In this document: piece by piece, positions 1-8,546 of the stretch
Position numbering within the stretch: the stretch's first letter is position 1
Layout: each line of letters begins with the position of its first letter
Source: Dyadobacter sp. SG02
GTDB lineage: Bacteria > Bacteroidota > Bacteroidia > Cytophagales > Spirosomataceae
Reading direction: 5' to 3'
NCBI RefSeq assembly: GCF_900109045.1
Contig: NZ_FNYL01000014.1
Location: 1 to 64,000 of the forward strand
DNA: 64,000 nt
Translations under genes and position numbers: made by a program
Notes under the pieces: model-generated
Told to the model about the DNA's origin: nothing
What the model saw: the letters and a program-made list of their open reading frames with translations, nothing else
Databases searched by the model: none

Positions 1-498
1 CAGCGAGCGTTGCAGGATCAGTGTTCCCTGGATTTTCACTATCAGTTCGTTAGCAAGCTGATCGGCCTGCTGCTCGCTATGACCGAAATCCGTTGCCAGA
101 TTCCTGAAAGAACGGATCAACGTTTCAAAAATGGCACCAATCTCATTCTGGAAAAGATTAGCCGCCGAGCCGTGGGACAATGCGCGGAGAATGCAGTCGA
201 GCCGGCCGGCGTCGTAAAGCTCGTCGATAGCTTTCAATGCAGTATCCAGTCGATCCTCCCGTTTACTATCAGAAACCAGCACATCGGCAATCCTGTTTTT
301 GGCCCAGTGAGCAACGTAGTCCAGCACCGCGTGGGCCATTTCCTCTTTTCCCTGCGGAAACCGGTGGTACAGACTGGCCTTCTTCAATTGCGTCGCTTCC
401 GCCAGTACAGCCATACTCGAACCGTCGTAGCCCGAGGAACGAAAGACTTCCATCAGTTTGTCGATTACGACATCGTGTTCAACTTTTGCGTAGGCCAT
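1..498 (-). CDS. TetR/AcrR family transcriptional regulator (partial, runs off left edge)
   Basis: An open frame runs from an ATG at 496-498 on the minus strand to the window edge without a stop, giving 166 residues. The start MAYAKVEHDVVIDKLMEVF is followed by a TetR helix-turn-helix (roughly residues 10-60) with the family ending SLYHRFPQGKEEM. The rest is the all-helical ligand-binding part, whose end lies outside the window. TetR proteins usually repress a neighbouring transporter or enzyme gene. A 16-bp palindrome 18 bp upstream of the start is a likely autoregulatory operator. The efflux operon at 4135-9939 or the AraC gene could be targets, but that is inference. Confidence 0.9.
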   Translation of the reverse strand, partial: MAYAKVEHDVVIDKLMEVFRSSGYDGSSMAVLAEATQLKKASLYHRFPQGKEEMAHAVLDYVAHWAKNRIADVLVSDSKREDRLDTALKAIDELYDAGRLDCILRALSHGSAANLFQNEIGAIFETLIRSFRNLATDFGHSEQQADQLANELIVKIQGTLILQRSL

Positions 499-516
499 TT
501 TTCTATCATTTATAAA

Positions 517-532
517 TACCGAACGATCGGTA
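517..532. promoter_or_regulatory. Probable TetR operator palindrome
   Basis: TACCGAACGATCGGTA has 6-bp arms (TACCGA/TCGGTA) around a 4-base centre and lies between the divergent TetR and AraC genes. Size and symmetry fit a TetR dimer site. A related half-site pattern recurs at 589-604. Confidence 0.55.
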
Positions 533-588
533 AATATAATTAGTTCATCATGATGGGAAGAAATTTTTAAAGGAACTTTCCCATTATC

Positions 589-604
589 CCGACCGTTTGG
601 TAAA
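589..604. promoter_or_regulatory. Second TetR-like operator candidate
   Basis: CCGACCGTTTGGTAAA resembles the right half of the palindrome at 517-532 (CGWTYGGTAAA in both). It sits just upstream of the AraC gene, so one regulator could control both divergent genes. The palindrome is weaker than the first. Confidence 0.35.
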
Positions 605-621
605 GTTGTTGGCTTAACCAG

Positions 622-1521
622 TTGTGTAATACCGTGACCCATACCCGCCATTGCAGCGTCATCATTAAAGAGACACCCGCCGTTCTGTCGTGGGACGACG
701 AGATTCATTTGATGCACCACACGCATTTCGAGGACATTCCCGCGACCCTTACGAATGTGCATATGAACATGATCAGCATTGTCATTAACGGGCAAAAGGA
801 GATAACCAGCGGCGAATGCACGACCACCGTTACTGCCGGGGCGGGATTTAGCATGAAAAAGGGGACTTACCTGATCGCCGAGAAAGTGACCGATCCGGCT
901 GTGGGCTATGATGAGATTACCATTCTCTTTTCCGACGAATGGCTGCGTGCGCAGGCAGGGAACATATTTGCCTGCACCAGCATCGCACAGCCCGACGAAC
1001 CCGGGCAGAATATCCCCGGCGTGGCATTACTGCCGGCCGACGACCTGACGGCCGCATTGACGTTGCAGCTCAAAGCCTGCATAAACGGTAATGCCGATCC
1101 AGAGCGGAAGCGGTTCCTGCTGCCCGCCAAGATCACCGAACTTTTTCAGATCCTGATCTCCGCGCCGGAGGGCCATTTGCTCGAAAAGCAGCTCCGCAGC
1201 ATCGACAGCTTTTTGTCGCCGGACTTGGTGCTGTTAATGCAAAATCACTACAAGGAAAATATGTCGCTCGAACAATATGCCTCCCTGGCGAATTGCAGCC
1301 TTTCGACATTCAAGCGCAAGTTTCAACATACCTTCAAAATGAACCCCGGCAAATGGATCATGCAGCGGAGGCTGGAAACGGCTTACGAGTTGCTGCAAAG
1401 CTCCGAAAGGAACGTGACCGAGATCGCATACGAGGTCGGTTTTGAAACGCCGGCACATTTTATTGCTTCCTTTAAACAGAAATACAGAAGAACCCCCAAA
1501 CAGTTACAGCAGCGATTTTGA
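622..1521 (+). CDS. AraC family transcriptional regulator
   Basis: This 299-residue protein ends in a typical AraC/XylS double helix-turn-helix (about residues 205-299), including MSLEQYASLANCSLSTFKRK and the signature VTEIAYEVGFETPAHFIASF before RRTPKQ. The N-terminal part is a variable effector or oligomerisation domain. The start is uncertain: TTG at 622 gives the full frame, GTG at 634 is an alternative, and no ATG occurs until about residue 31. The gene is divergent from the TetR gene and followed after about 110 bp by a DsbA-like gene. Its target is unknown. Confidence 0.88.
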   Translation: MCNTVTHTRHCSVIIKETPAVLSWDDEIHLMHHTHFEDIPATLTNVHMNMISIVINGQKEITSGECTTTVTAGAGFSMKKGTYLIAEKVTDPAVGYDEITILFSDEWLRAQAGNIFACTSIAQPDEPGQNIPGVALLPADDLTAALTLQLKACINGNADPERKRFLLPAKITELFQILISAPEGHLLEKQLRSIDSFLSPDLVLLMQNHYKENMSLEQYASLANCSLSTFKRKFQHTFKMNPGKWIMQRRLETAYELLQSSERNVTEIAYEVGFETPAHFIASFKQKYRRTPKQLQQRF

Positions 1522-1628
1522 CCTTTTTTTACCCTGAACTTTACAGGACATTTTTTGAACTTCTCGTGAAATAGCCCCTCCCCGAAAGGGGTTAATTTTG
1601 TTTCATCAAACAATCAGTAAGATGCGTT

Positions 1629-2312
1629 ATGAAAATGTTCTATTTCACGGACCCGATGTGTTCGTGGTGTTACGGATTTAGTCCGGTTTTGAAAAAACTG
1701 AAAGAAAATTACCCGGACATTGACCTGCAAATTGTCTCCGGCGGATTTTCACCCGGCAGCCGACAAACGGTGACAAACGAGTACCGCGATTTTCTCGAAT
1801 ACCATTGGCGGAATGTCACGGCCCGCAGTGGCCAGCCGTTCGATCATTCGATGAAGTTCGTTTCCGACACATTCCACTATGATACCGAGCCGTCCAGCAG
1901 GGCGCTGGCGGTTGTACAAAAGCTGTTGCCCGATTGGGATTTCGAGTTCCTGAGTCTAATGCAAACTTCGTTTTATGTGAAGGGTAAGGACATTACCAAT
2001 GGCCAGGTGCTGGCAGAAATAGCAGCGGAGCTGGGCATCGAGAAGCAGGTTTTTCTTGAAACTTTTCATTCTGAGGAAATGAAACGTCGCACCATTCAGG
2101 GCTTTGATTTCAGCCGGCAGCTGGGCGTGCAGGGCTTCCCCACGCTACTTACGCTTGAAAATGCGTCGGTAAAAGTAGTTACCCGCGGGTTTCAGTCGTA
2201 TGAGAATATGAAAATTATCATCGATGGACTGTTCAGGAAAATGGCTTCCCCCGTGTCCGGCCAGGGGCATTCGTGCACGGACGATTCCTGCGGTACTAGC
2301 AGCCGGAAGTGA
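1629..2312 (+). CDS. DsbA family thiol oxidoreductase (FrnE-like)
   Basis: The 227-residue protein begins with a thioredoxin-fold strand and a CSWC active site (Cys11, Cys14) in FTDPMCSWCYGFSP. A large helical insertion follows, then a cis-proline loop (GVQGFPTLL) near residue 174. This layout is typical of the DsbA/FrnE family. There is no signal peptide, so it is probably cytoplasmic and may reduce, isomerise or chaperone thiol proteins under stress. The C-terminal tail has two further cysteines (CTDDSC) that could bind metal or form a second thiol pair. The stop TGA shares a base with the ATG of the following Nudix gene, implying translational coupling. Confidence 0.85.
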   Translation: MKMFYFTDPMCSWCYGFSPVLKKLKENYPDIDLQIVSGGFSPGSRQTVTNEYRDFLEYHWRNVTARSGQPFDHSMKFVSDTFHYDTEPSSRALAVVQKLLPDWDFEFLSLMQTSFYVKGKDITNGQVLAEIAAELGIEKQVFLETFHSEEMKRRTIQGFDFSRQLGVQGFPTLLTLENASVKVVTRGFQSYENMKIIIDGLFRKMASPVSGQGHSCTDDSCGTSSRK

Positions 2313-2959
2313 TGAAATCGTTTTCTTCATTCATCCTCGGGCTCAGCGAAAACCTGAAAAAACCGCTGCCTGGTGAAGCTGCTCATCGCATCATGGAAGC
2401 ATTGTCGGCAGGGTATCTGGGCGTAATGCCGGATTCCGCTACCCGAAAAAGCGCAGTATTGATCCTGTTATATCCATTCCGGGAGGAAGTCTACCTGCCG
2501 TTGATTCTGCGGCCTGCATACGACGGCATGCATTCCGGGCAGGTTGCATTCCCGGGCGGTCGGAATGAGCCTACGGATGAAGATTTGATCCATACGGCAT
2601 TGCGCGAGGCAAAGGAAGAGATAGGATTAAAACCAAATGTGGTCAAAATCCTGGGCACGCTGACGGAAATCTACATTGCGCCGAGCAATTTCCTGGTCCT
2701 GCCCGTCGTGGGCTGCATTCCGTACCGTCCCGATTTTATGCCCGACAGCCGGGAAGTGGAGGCCATAATGGAAGTGAAGTTGGATCATTTTCTCGATCCG
2801 AAGATCGTGGGCGCCAGCGAAATCGAGATTCCCGGCGACTACGTTTCTACGCCGCATTACGATGTGCAAGGTCATCCCGTTTGGGGAGCCACTGCCAAGA
2901 TGATCAGTGAACTCCTGATGATCCTTCATGGAGATGCGCCGGAAATACGCAGCGTATAA
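2312..2959 (+). CDS. Nudix hydrolase (CoA pyrophosphatase-like)
   Basis: A 215-residue protein with a complete Nudix box around residues 75-97: GGRNEPTDEDLIHTALREAK followed by EEIGL. A preceding segment SGQVAFPGG resembles the UPF0035/NUDT7 pattern of coenzyme A pyrophosphatases. The expected reaction is hydrolysis of a nucleoside diphosphate linked to another moiety, with Mg2+ bound by the EE pair. ATG at 2312 is preferred over GTG at 2309 because it overlaps the upstream stop as TGATG. CoA as substrate is a family-level guess. Confidence 0.85.
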   Translation: MKSFSSFILGLSENLKKPLPGEAAHRIMEALSAGYLGVMPDSATRKSAVLILLYPFREEVYLPLILRPAYDGMHSGQVAFPGGRNEPTDEDLIHTALREAKEEIGLKPNVVKILGTLTEIYIAPSNFLVLPVVGCIPYRPDFMPDSREVEAIMEVKLDHFLDPKIVGASEIEIPGDYVSTPHYDVQGHPVWGATAKMISELLMILHGDAPEIRSV

Positions 2960-2999
2960 TGTTTATCGTCACTATCATTTCAATTTAATTTTAAGCAAA

Positions 3000-4089
3000 A
3001 TGTCTGTTTCTGATCTTTTTCAGCCGCTCACTTTGCTGCATGGTCCGCCTATGCGCAACCGTTTCATGCTGGCGCCGCTGACCAACCAGCAAAGTGGCTA
3101 CGACGGCACGGCTTCCGAGTATGACCATCAATGGATGGAGCAGCTGGCGCAAGGTGGCTACGCATTAATCCAGACCTGTGCGACCACGGTGGAAGCCGGA
3201 GGCATCGCTTTCGTACGTCAGCTAGGCATTCACAGCGATGCGCATTTGCCCGGCCTTACGCGGATCGCAACCTCGATCCGGGACGGTGGAGGGCTGTCGG
3301 CCGTACAGCTGCATCATGCCGGGCACCGCGCCAATCCGATTTTGGGTGGCATACCGGCACCCGCTTCGAGCTACACCGTACCAGGCGTGCGCGCGATCTC
3401 TACCGAAGTGGTGGAGCGAATCCGCGATTCATTCATAACTGCCGCTAAACGTGCACAAATGGCTGGTTTCGATGGGGTGGCCGTACATGGCGCCTTTGGA
3501 TGGATACTTTCAGAATTTCTCTCTCCCGAGTTGAACGACCGCCCGCGATCGCTATGGCGGCAGTATGGAAAACCGGGCGCGGCTGACGATAGAGGTGATC
3601 GAAGGCATCCGGCGCGCCTGCAGTCCTGATTTCCAGATTGGCTGGCGATTGTCGATCGAGCGGTATGGGTTGCAGCTGGATGAGCTGCGCGAGCTCACCG
3701 CCGAGATCTTGGAGCGTAAACTGATTGATTACCTGGATCTGGCATTATGGGATTCGGCCCAGATGGTACGGGAAGGCACATTCCGGGGCAAGACCATGCT
3801 CAGCGTATTTACCAGCCTCCCGCGCAAGGGCGTACGGGTGGGCGCCGCCGGGAAAATCATGAGCGCGCACCGGGCCGTACAGCTGCTCGACGAAGGCTGC
3901 GATTTTGTGCTGATCGCCCGGGCCGGCATTCTCACGCGCGACTTCCCCTTGCAGGTAATGGCTGACCCGCGGTACGAAAGCCCCACGCTGCCCGTAACGG
4001 CCGGTTACCTGCGCCGGGGCGGATTGAGCGAGCGCTTTATAAACCATTTGCAGGGCTGGCCCAGCTTCGTGCTGCCCGGCTCGCTGTGA
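3000..4089 (+). pseudogene. NADH:flavin oxidoreductase / old yellow enzyme, frameshifted
   Basis: Two frames together give one old-yellow-enzyme-type flavoprotein of about 363 residues, the usual family size. The first part, from ATG 3000 (MSVSDLFQPLTLLHGPPMRN), carries the N-terminal TIM-barrel strands, VQLHHAGHRANP and VHGAFGWILSEFLSPELNDR. The second, in the next frame from about 3547, continues with DRYGGSMENRARLTIEVIEG and ends with the FMN-binding end of the barrel (AHRAVQLLDEGCDFVLIARA). Where one codon would be expected at 3543-3546 there are four bases (CCGC), so a single inserted base breaks the frame. The gene may be a recent pseudogene or contain a sequencing error. It precedes the efflux operon with no gap. 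Confidence 0.85.
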
Positions 4090-4134
4090 ATGCAGCTATT
4101 GACCACAACTAATGAAATCTTAAATACCAATCTT

Positions 4135-5334
4135 ATGAATACAATCACATTAAATGCGCCTGGCATGACCAGGATGCGCATGAACCAGGTTTTGTACCTC
4201 ATTGCAGTTTTATCCATGACGGCTTTTATGTTGGCCTGCCAGTCGGCTGCGGATAAGCCCACTGCTGCCGCGCCGCCACCGGTTTTGCCGGTAGGTCTGA
4301 TTCAAGGAAGTTCGGCCACGACATTCGTTGAATATCCGGCGTCTATCGAGGGAGCGGCCGACATTGATGTTCGACCGCAGGTGAGGGGCTATTTGCAGAA
4401 TGCATTGGTGGACGAAGGCGCTTATGTTTCAGCCGGACAGACATTGTTTCAGATCGATCCGCAGCCTTTTAAAGAAGCATTAAACAACGCCAAAGCCAAC
4501 CTGCGTGCCGCCGAGGCGGCGGTGCTGAATGCCCAGCTGGAAGTAGAAAAGCTGACGCCGCTCGTTGAAAACAAGGTTGTGTCGGATTTTCAGCTGAAAA
4601 CGGCGAAGACGGCTTACCAGATCGCCCAGGCCAATGCCGAGCAGGCACGGGCCAGTATGGCGTCGGCGGAGATTAATTTAAGTTATACCAATGTTCGCGC
4701 GAAGGTGAGCGGCTACATTGGCCGAATTCCTAAAAAGGAGGGAAGTCTGGTTTCCCCCGGCGACCAGACGGCCTTGACGCAGCTGTCGGACATCCACGAA
4801 GTGCGAGTGTACTTCGCCCTGGCCGAGAATGATTTCAATGCATTCAACACTCACTACCCCGGCAAAACGCCTGCGGAGCGGATCAAGAACCTGCCTGCCG
4901 TGGAGTTGCTGCTGTCTGATCATGCTCCCTATCCATTCAAAGGGAAAATTGACATGATCGACGGGCAGTTTGATAAAAATACCGGTGCTATCACATTGCG
5001 GGCCAGTTTTCCGAACGCCAATTCCGTGCTCCGATCGGGTAATACGGGCAAAATCCGGCTCGGTTTGCAGCATAGCGACGCGGTGCTGGTACCGCAATCG
5101 GCGACGGTCGAGATGCAGGACAAGGTTTTTGTTTTTGCATTAAATAATCAAAACAAAGTAACAAAAACGCCCATTACTGTGATCGGCAAAAGCGGTGCCT
5201 ACTACTTGATCAACGAAGGCGTGAAACCGGGCGATCAGATCGTGCTGAGCGGATTCGACCGGTTGCAGGACGGGCAGGTGATCAAGCCGCAAATCATGGC
5301 CGACCAGCCCGCCGAGTTAGTCAGTAAAAATTAA
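4135..5334 (+). CDS. RND efflux periplasmic adaptor lipoprotein (MFP/HlyD family)
   Basis: The predicted 399-residue membrane-fusion protein has a lipoprotein signal ending MLAC (Cys35), a biotinyl-lipoyl-like domain (VRPQVRGYLQNALVDEGAYV, then GQTLFQIDPQPFK), a helical hairpin rich in Ala/Glu, the returning lipoyl half (INLSYTNVRAKVSGYIG) and a beta-barrel and membrane-proximal end. This is AcrA/MexA architecture: it links the inner-membrane pump to the outer-membrane channel. ATG 4135 is favoured; the same frame is open from 4090, directly after the preceding stop. First gene of a three-gene operon with the pump 11 bp downstream. Confidence 0.93.
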   Translation: MNTITLNAPGMTRMRMNQVLYLIAVLSMTAFMLACQSAADKPTAAAPPPVLPVGLIQGSSATTFVEYPASIEGAADIDVRPQVRGYLQNALVDEGAYVSAGQTLFQIDPQPFKEALNNAKANLRAAEAAVLNAQLEVEKLTPLVENKVVSDFQLKTAKTAYQIAQANAEQARASMASAEINLSYTNVRAKVSGYIGRIPKKEGSLVSPGDQTALTQLSDIHEVRVYFALAENDFNAFNTHYPGKTPAERIKNLPAVELLLSDHAPYPFKGKIDMIDGQFDKNTGAITLRASFPNANSVLRSGNTGKIRLGLQHSDAVLVPQSATVEMQDKVFVFALNNQNKVTKTPITVIGKSGAYYLINEGVKPGDQIVLSGFDRLQDGQVIKPQIMADQPAELVSKN

Positions 5335-5345
5335 GAATTACCGCC

Positions 5346-8300
5346 ATGTTCAAGATATTCATTCAAAGGCCTGTATTGGCCACCGTGATCTCGATCATAC
5401 TTGTGATCCTCGGGGTAATCAGCCTGATCAAACTGCCTGTACAACAATTTCCCGACATTGCGCCGCCTTCGGTGATGGTGAACGCGTTATACCCGGGTGC
5501 TAATGCGGAAACCGTGCTGCGTGCTGTGGCGCCTTCGCTGGAGGAATCCATTAACGGGGTCGAAAATATGACCTACATGAGTTCCACCGCCAGTAATGAT
5601 GGGACGCTGTCCATTTCGGTTTATTTCAAACTCGGTACCGACCCCGACCAGGCGGCGATCAACGTGCAGAACCGGGTGTCGCAGGCGGTGAGCCATCTGC
5701 CTGCAGAGGTAGTGCAGCAGGGTATTACCACGTCCAAACAGCACGTGACCTTCATGATGGGCATCGGCCTTTTCACCGAAGACGAGGCCCGCTACGACGC
5801 GACATTTGTTGCAAACTACGCCGAAATCAACATTTTACCCGAGTTGAAACGCATTCCAGGCGTTGGTTTGGCGAGCTTGTACGGTGGGCAAAAAGACTAC
5901 TCGATGCGCGTTTGGCTTAACCCGACTCAAATGAGCAACTACCAGGTCACCACCGCCGAAGTGATGAAAGCCATTCAGGACAAAAGCCTCGAAGCTGCGC
6001 CGGGGAAATTCGGCCAACACAGCAAAGAGGTTTTTGAGTATGTGATAAAATATAAGGGTAAACTAACCAAGCCCGATGAGTACGAGAACATCGCGATCCG
6101 CTCGAATGCGGATGGCTCGGTACTTCGCTTGAAAGATGTGGCCAGGGTGGAGCTGGGGGCATTTTCCTACAACAGCTCCACCCGACTGAGCGGTAAGAAG
6201 GGGGTAGTAATCGGTATCCTGCAACTATCCGGTGCTAACTCGAACGAGACGCAGATAGCAGTCCGCAAAGCGATGGAAAAAGCGTCGAAAGCATTTCCGG
6301 CGGGCATTAAGCATGAAATATTTTTCAGTACCAAGGTGGCATTGGACGAGTCCATCGCGCAGGTGGAGCACACGCTTATCGAGGCATTTATACTGGTGTT
6401 TATCGTCGTGTTTTTGTTCCTGCAAGATTTCCGCTCGACATTGATTCCCGCCATTGCCGTTCCGGTGGCTATCTTGGGTACTTTCTTCTTTATGCAGCTC
6501 TTTGGCTTTTCTATTAACCTGCTCACACTTTTTGCATTAATCCTGGCAATCGGTATTGTGGTGGACGATGCGATCGTGGTAGTGGAGGCGGTGCATGCCA
6601 AGATGGAGCACAAGCATCTGGGGCCCAAAGCGGCTACCCATGAGGCGATGCATGAAATTTCAGGTGCCATTATTTCCATTACGCTGGTCATGGCCGCGGT
6701 GTTCGTGCCCGTGGGTTCGATGGAAGGCTCTACCGGGCTTTTCTACCGGCAATTTGCATTTACAATGGCCATAGCAATTGTGATTTCGGCGATTAATGCG
6801 CTTACGCTCAGCCCTGCATTGGCGGCATTGTTCTTGAAAGAGATGCACGAAAATGCGCCCGGCTCCAGCGAAGAAACAGGAGTGAAAAAAGGATTTAAGG
6901 AAAAATTCTTCGTCGGGTTCAACAGCGGTTTCAATGCGTTAACCGACCGTTATGTGGGCGGGTTGAAATTGCTGATCCGCCACAAATGGCTGAGCATGGG
7001 TGGTCTCGCGTTAGTCGCCGTGGGGACGGTACTAATGGTCAAATCTACCCCTTCTGCATTCATACCCACGGAAGATCAGGGATTCATCGCGATCGCCGTA
7101 AATACGCCTTCGGGAACGACACTGGATGTGACACAAAATGTCATGAGTCAGGCTGAAACGACCGTGAAGGGCCTGGACGCCACGCGATTTGTGACGGCCA
7201 TTTCCGGTTTCGACGTGCTTACCAACTCCATGAGCCCAAACAAAGGCATTATTTATGCATTATTAAAACCGAATAAGGAGCGCGGCGATATTAAAAACCT
7301 CGATGCGGTGATGGACAATGTGCGCAGCAAACTGGGCGGTATTACTGGGGCAAGCTTCTTCGTGTTCAGCTTTCCTACTGTTCCCGGGTTTAGTAATGTG
7401 GAAGCATTGGATTTGGTGTTGCAAGACAAAACCGGAGGTAAGCTCGACAAGTTCAGCAACATATCGCAGCAGTTCATCGCCGAGCTTTCGAAGCGCCCGG
7501 AAATTGCGGCCGCATTCACGAGCTTTAAAGCCGATTACCCGCAGCTGCAACTGGACATCGACGACGACAAAGCCGACCAGCTTGGCGTAAGCGTCAAAGA
7601 CATTCTGGAAACGATGCAGGCCTATTTCGGCAGCGCGCAGGCATCGGATTTTAACCGTTTTGGTAAGTACTACCGTGTGGTGGTGCAGGCCGATGTGCAG
7701 GACCGCGCCGATCCGTCGGCCATCGACAGGGTGTTTGTGAAGAGCAAAACCGGCGAAATGGTGCCGATCAATACCCTGGTAAAACTGAGCAGGATCTACG
7801 GCTCGGAGACGGTTTCACGGTACAATATGTTCAACTCCATTTCGGTCAATGCGATTCCGAAAGCCGGTTTCAGCTCCGGTGCTGCCATCAAGGCGGTGGA
7901 GGAAGTGGCGGAAAAGCAGCTGCCTGCCGGTTATACCTACGAATTTTCGGGCCAAACGCGGGAAGAAATCGCATCTGGAGGACAATCCACCGTCGTTTTC
8001 ATTCTTTGCATGGTGTTCGTCTATTTCCTGCTGGCGGCACAGTATGAAAGCTATATTCTGCCATTGGCGGTAATGCTTTCGATCCCCGCGGGAATCTTCG
8101 GCGTATTTGTAGCCATTGGCTTAACCGGCATCGCCAACAGCATTTATGTGCAGGTAGCGCTGGTAATGCTCATCGGCCTGCTTGCGAAGAATGCGATCCT
8201 GATCGTGGAATTCGCCGTCCAGCGCAGGAGGGCGGGTTTATCGCTGGTAGCAGCGGCCATCGAGGCGGCCAAGTTACGGCTCCGCCCCATCATTATGACC

Positions 8301-8546
8301 TCACTGGCCTTTGTGGTGGGCCTGATCCCGATGATGAGCGCTACAGGTCCATCAGCGCAGGGCAACCATTCGATCAGTATCGGCGCCGCGGGTGGCATGA
8401 TCTCCGGGGTGGTGCTGGGCTTGTTCATCATTCCAGTGCTGTTTGTGATTTTCCGCGCCTTGCAGGAGAGATTATCCAAAGATTCCAACGAGGCAGTTCG
8501 TGACGACGAAGGGCCTGTAAATCAAGAAATTTATGAAACAGTTTAA
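5346..8546 (+). CDS. RND multidrug efflux pump, inner-membrane subunit (HAE1/AcrB type)
   Basis: At 1066 residues this is a full-length AcrB-type proton-driven exporter. The N-terminus MFKIFIQRPVLATVISIILV is the first membrane helix, followed by the porter domain, the TM2-6 block with the proton-relay pair in GIVVDDAIVVVEAV, a second porter domain and TM8-12 (ending SIGAAGGMISGVVLGLFIIP). The family exports antibiotics, dyes, bile salts or solvents from the periplasm and inner membrane. It lies between its adaptor and channel genes, and its stop overlaps the channel start by 14 bp. The substrate cannot be read from sequence. Confidence 0.95.
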   Translation: MFKIFIQRPVLATVISIILVILGVISLIKLPVQQFPDIAPPSVMVNALYPGANAETVLRAVAPSLEESINGVENMTYMSSTASNDGTLSISVYFKLGTDPDQAAINVQNRVSQAVSHLPAEVVQQGITTSKQHVTFMMGIGLFTEDEARYDATFVANYAEINILPELKRIPGVGLASLYGGQKDYSMRVWLNPTQMSNYQVTTAEVMKAIQDKSLEAAPGKFGQHSKEVFEYVIKYKGKLTKPDEYENIAIRSNADGSVLRLKDVARVELGAFSYNSSTRLSGKKGVVIGILQLSGANSNETQIAVRKAMEKASKAFPAGIKHEIFFSTKVALDESIAQVEHTLIEAFILVFIVVFLFLQDFRSTLIPAIAVPVAILGTFFFMQLFGFSINLLTLFALILAIGIVVDDAIVVVEAVHAKMEHKHLGPKAATHEAMHEISGAIISITLVMAAVFVPVGSMEGSTGLFYRQFAFTMAIAIVISAINALTLSPALAALFLKEMHENAPGSSEETGVKKGFKEKFFVGFNSGFNALTDRYVGGLKLLIRHKWLSMGGLALVAVGTVLMVKSTPSAFIPTEDQGFIAIAVNTPSGTTLDVTQNVMSQAETTVKGLDATRFVTAISGFDVLTNSMSPNKGIIYALLKPNKERGDIKNLDAVMDNVRSKLGGITGASFFVFSFPTVPGFSNVEALDLVLQDKTGGKLDKFSNISQQFIAELSKRPEIAAAFTSFKADYPQLQLDIDDDKADQLGVSVKDILETMQAYFGSAQASDFNRFGKYYRVVVQADVQDRADPSAIDRVFVKSKTGEMVPINTLVKLSRIYGSETVSRYNMFNSISVNAIPKAGFSSGAAIKAVEEVAEKQLPAGYTYEFSGQTREEIASGGQSTVVFILCMVFVYFLLAAQYESYILPLAVMLSIPAGIFGVFVAIGLTGIANSIYVQVALVMLIGLLAKNAILIVEFAVQRRRAGLSLVAAAIEAAKLRLRPIIMTSLAFVVGLIPMMSATGPSAQGNHSISIGAAGGMISGVVLGLFIIPVLFVIFRALQERLSKDSNEAVRDDEGPVNQEIYETV

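Noticed and set aside
1580..1600. Terminator and TAnnTTTG promoter before the DsbA-like gene
   Set aside because: The stem is only 4 bp and no -33 element lies at the right distance from the possible -7 box, so neither is firm enough to list.
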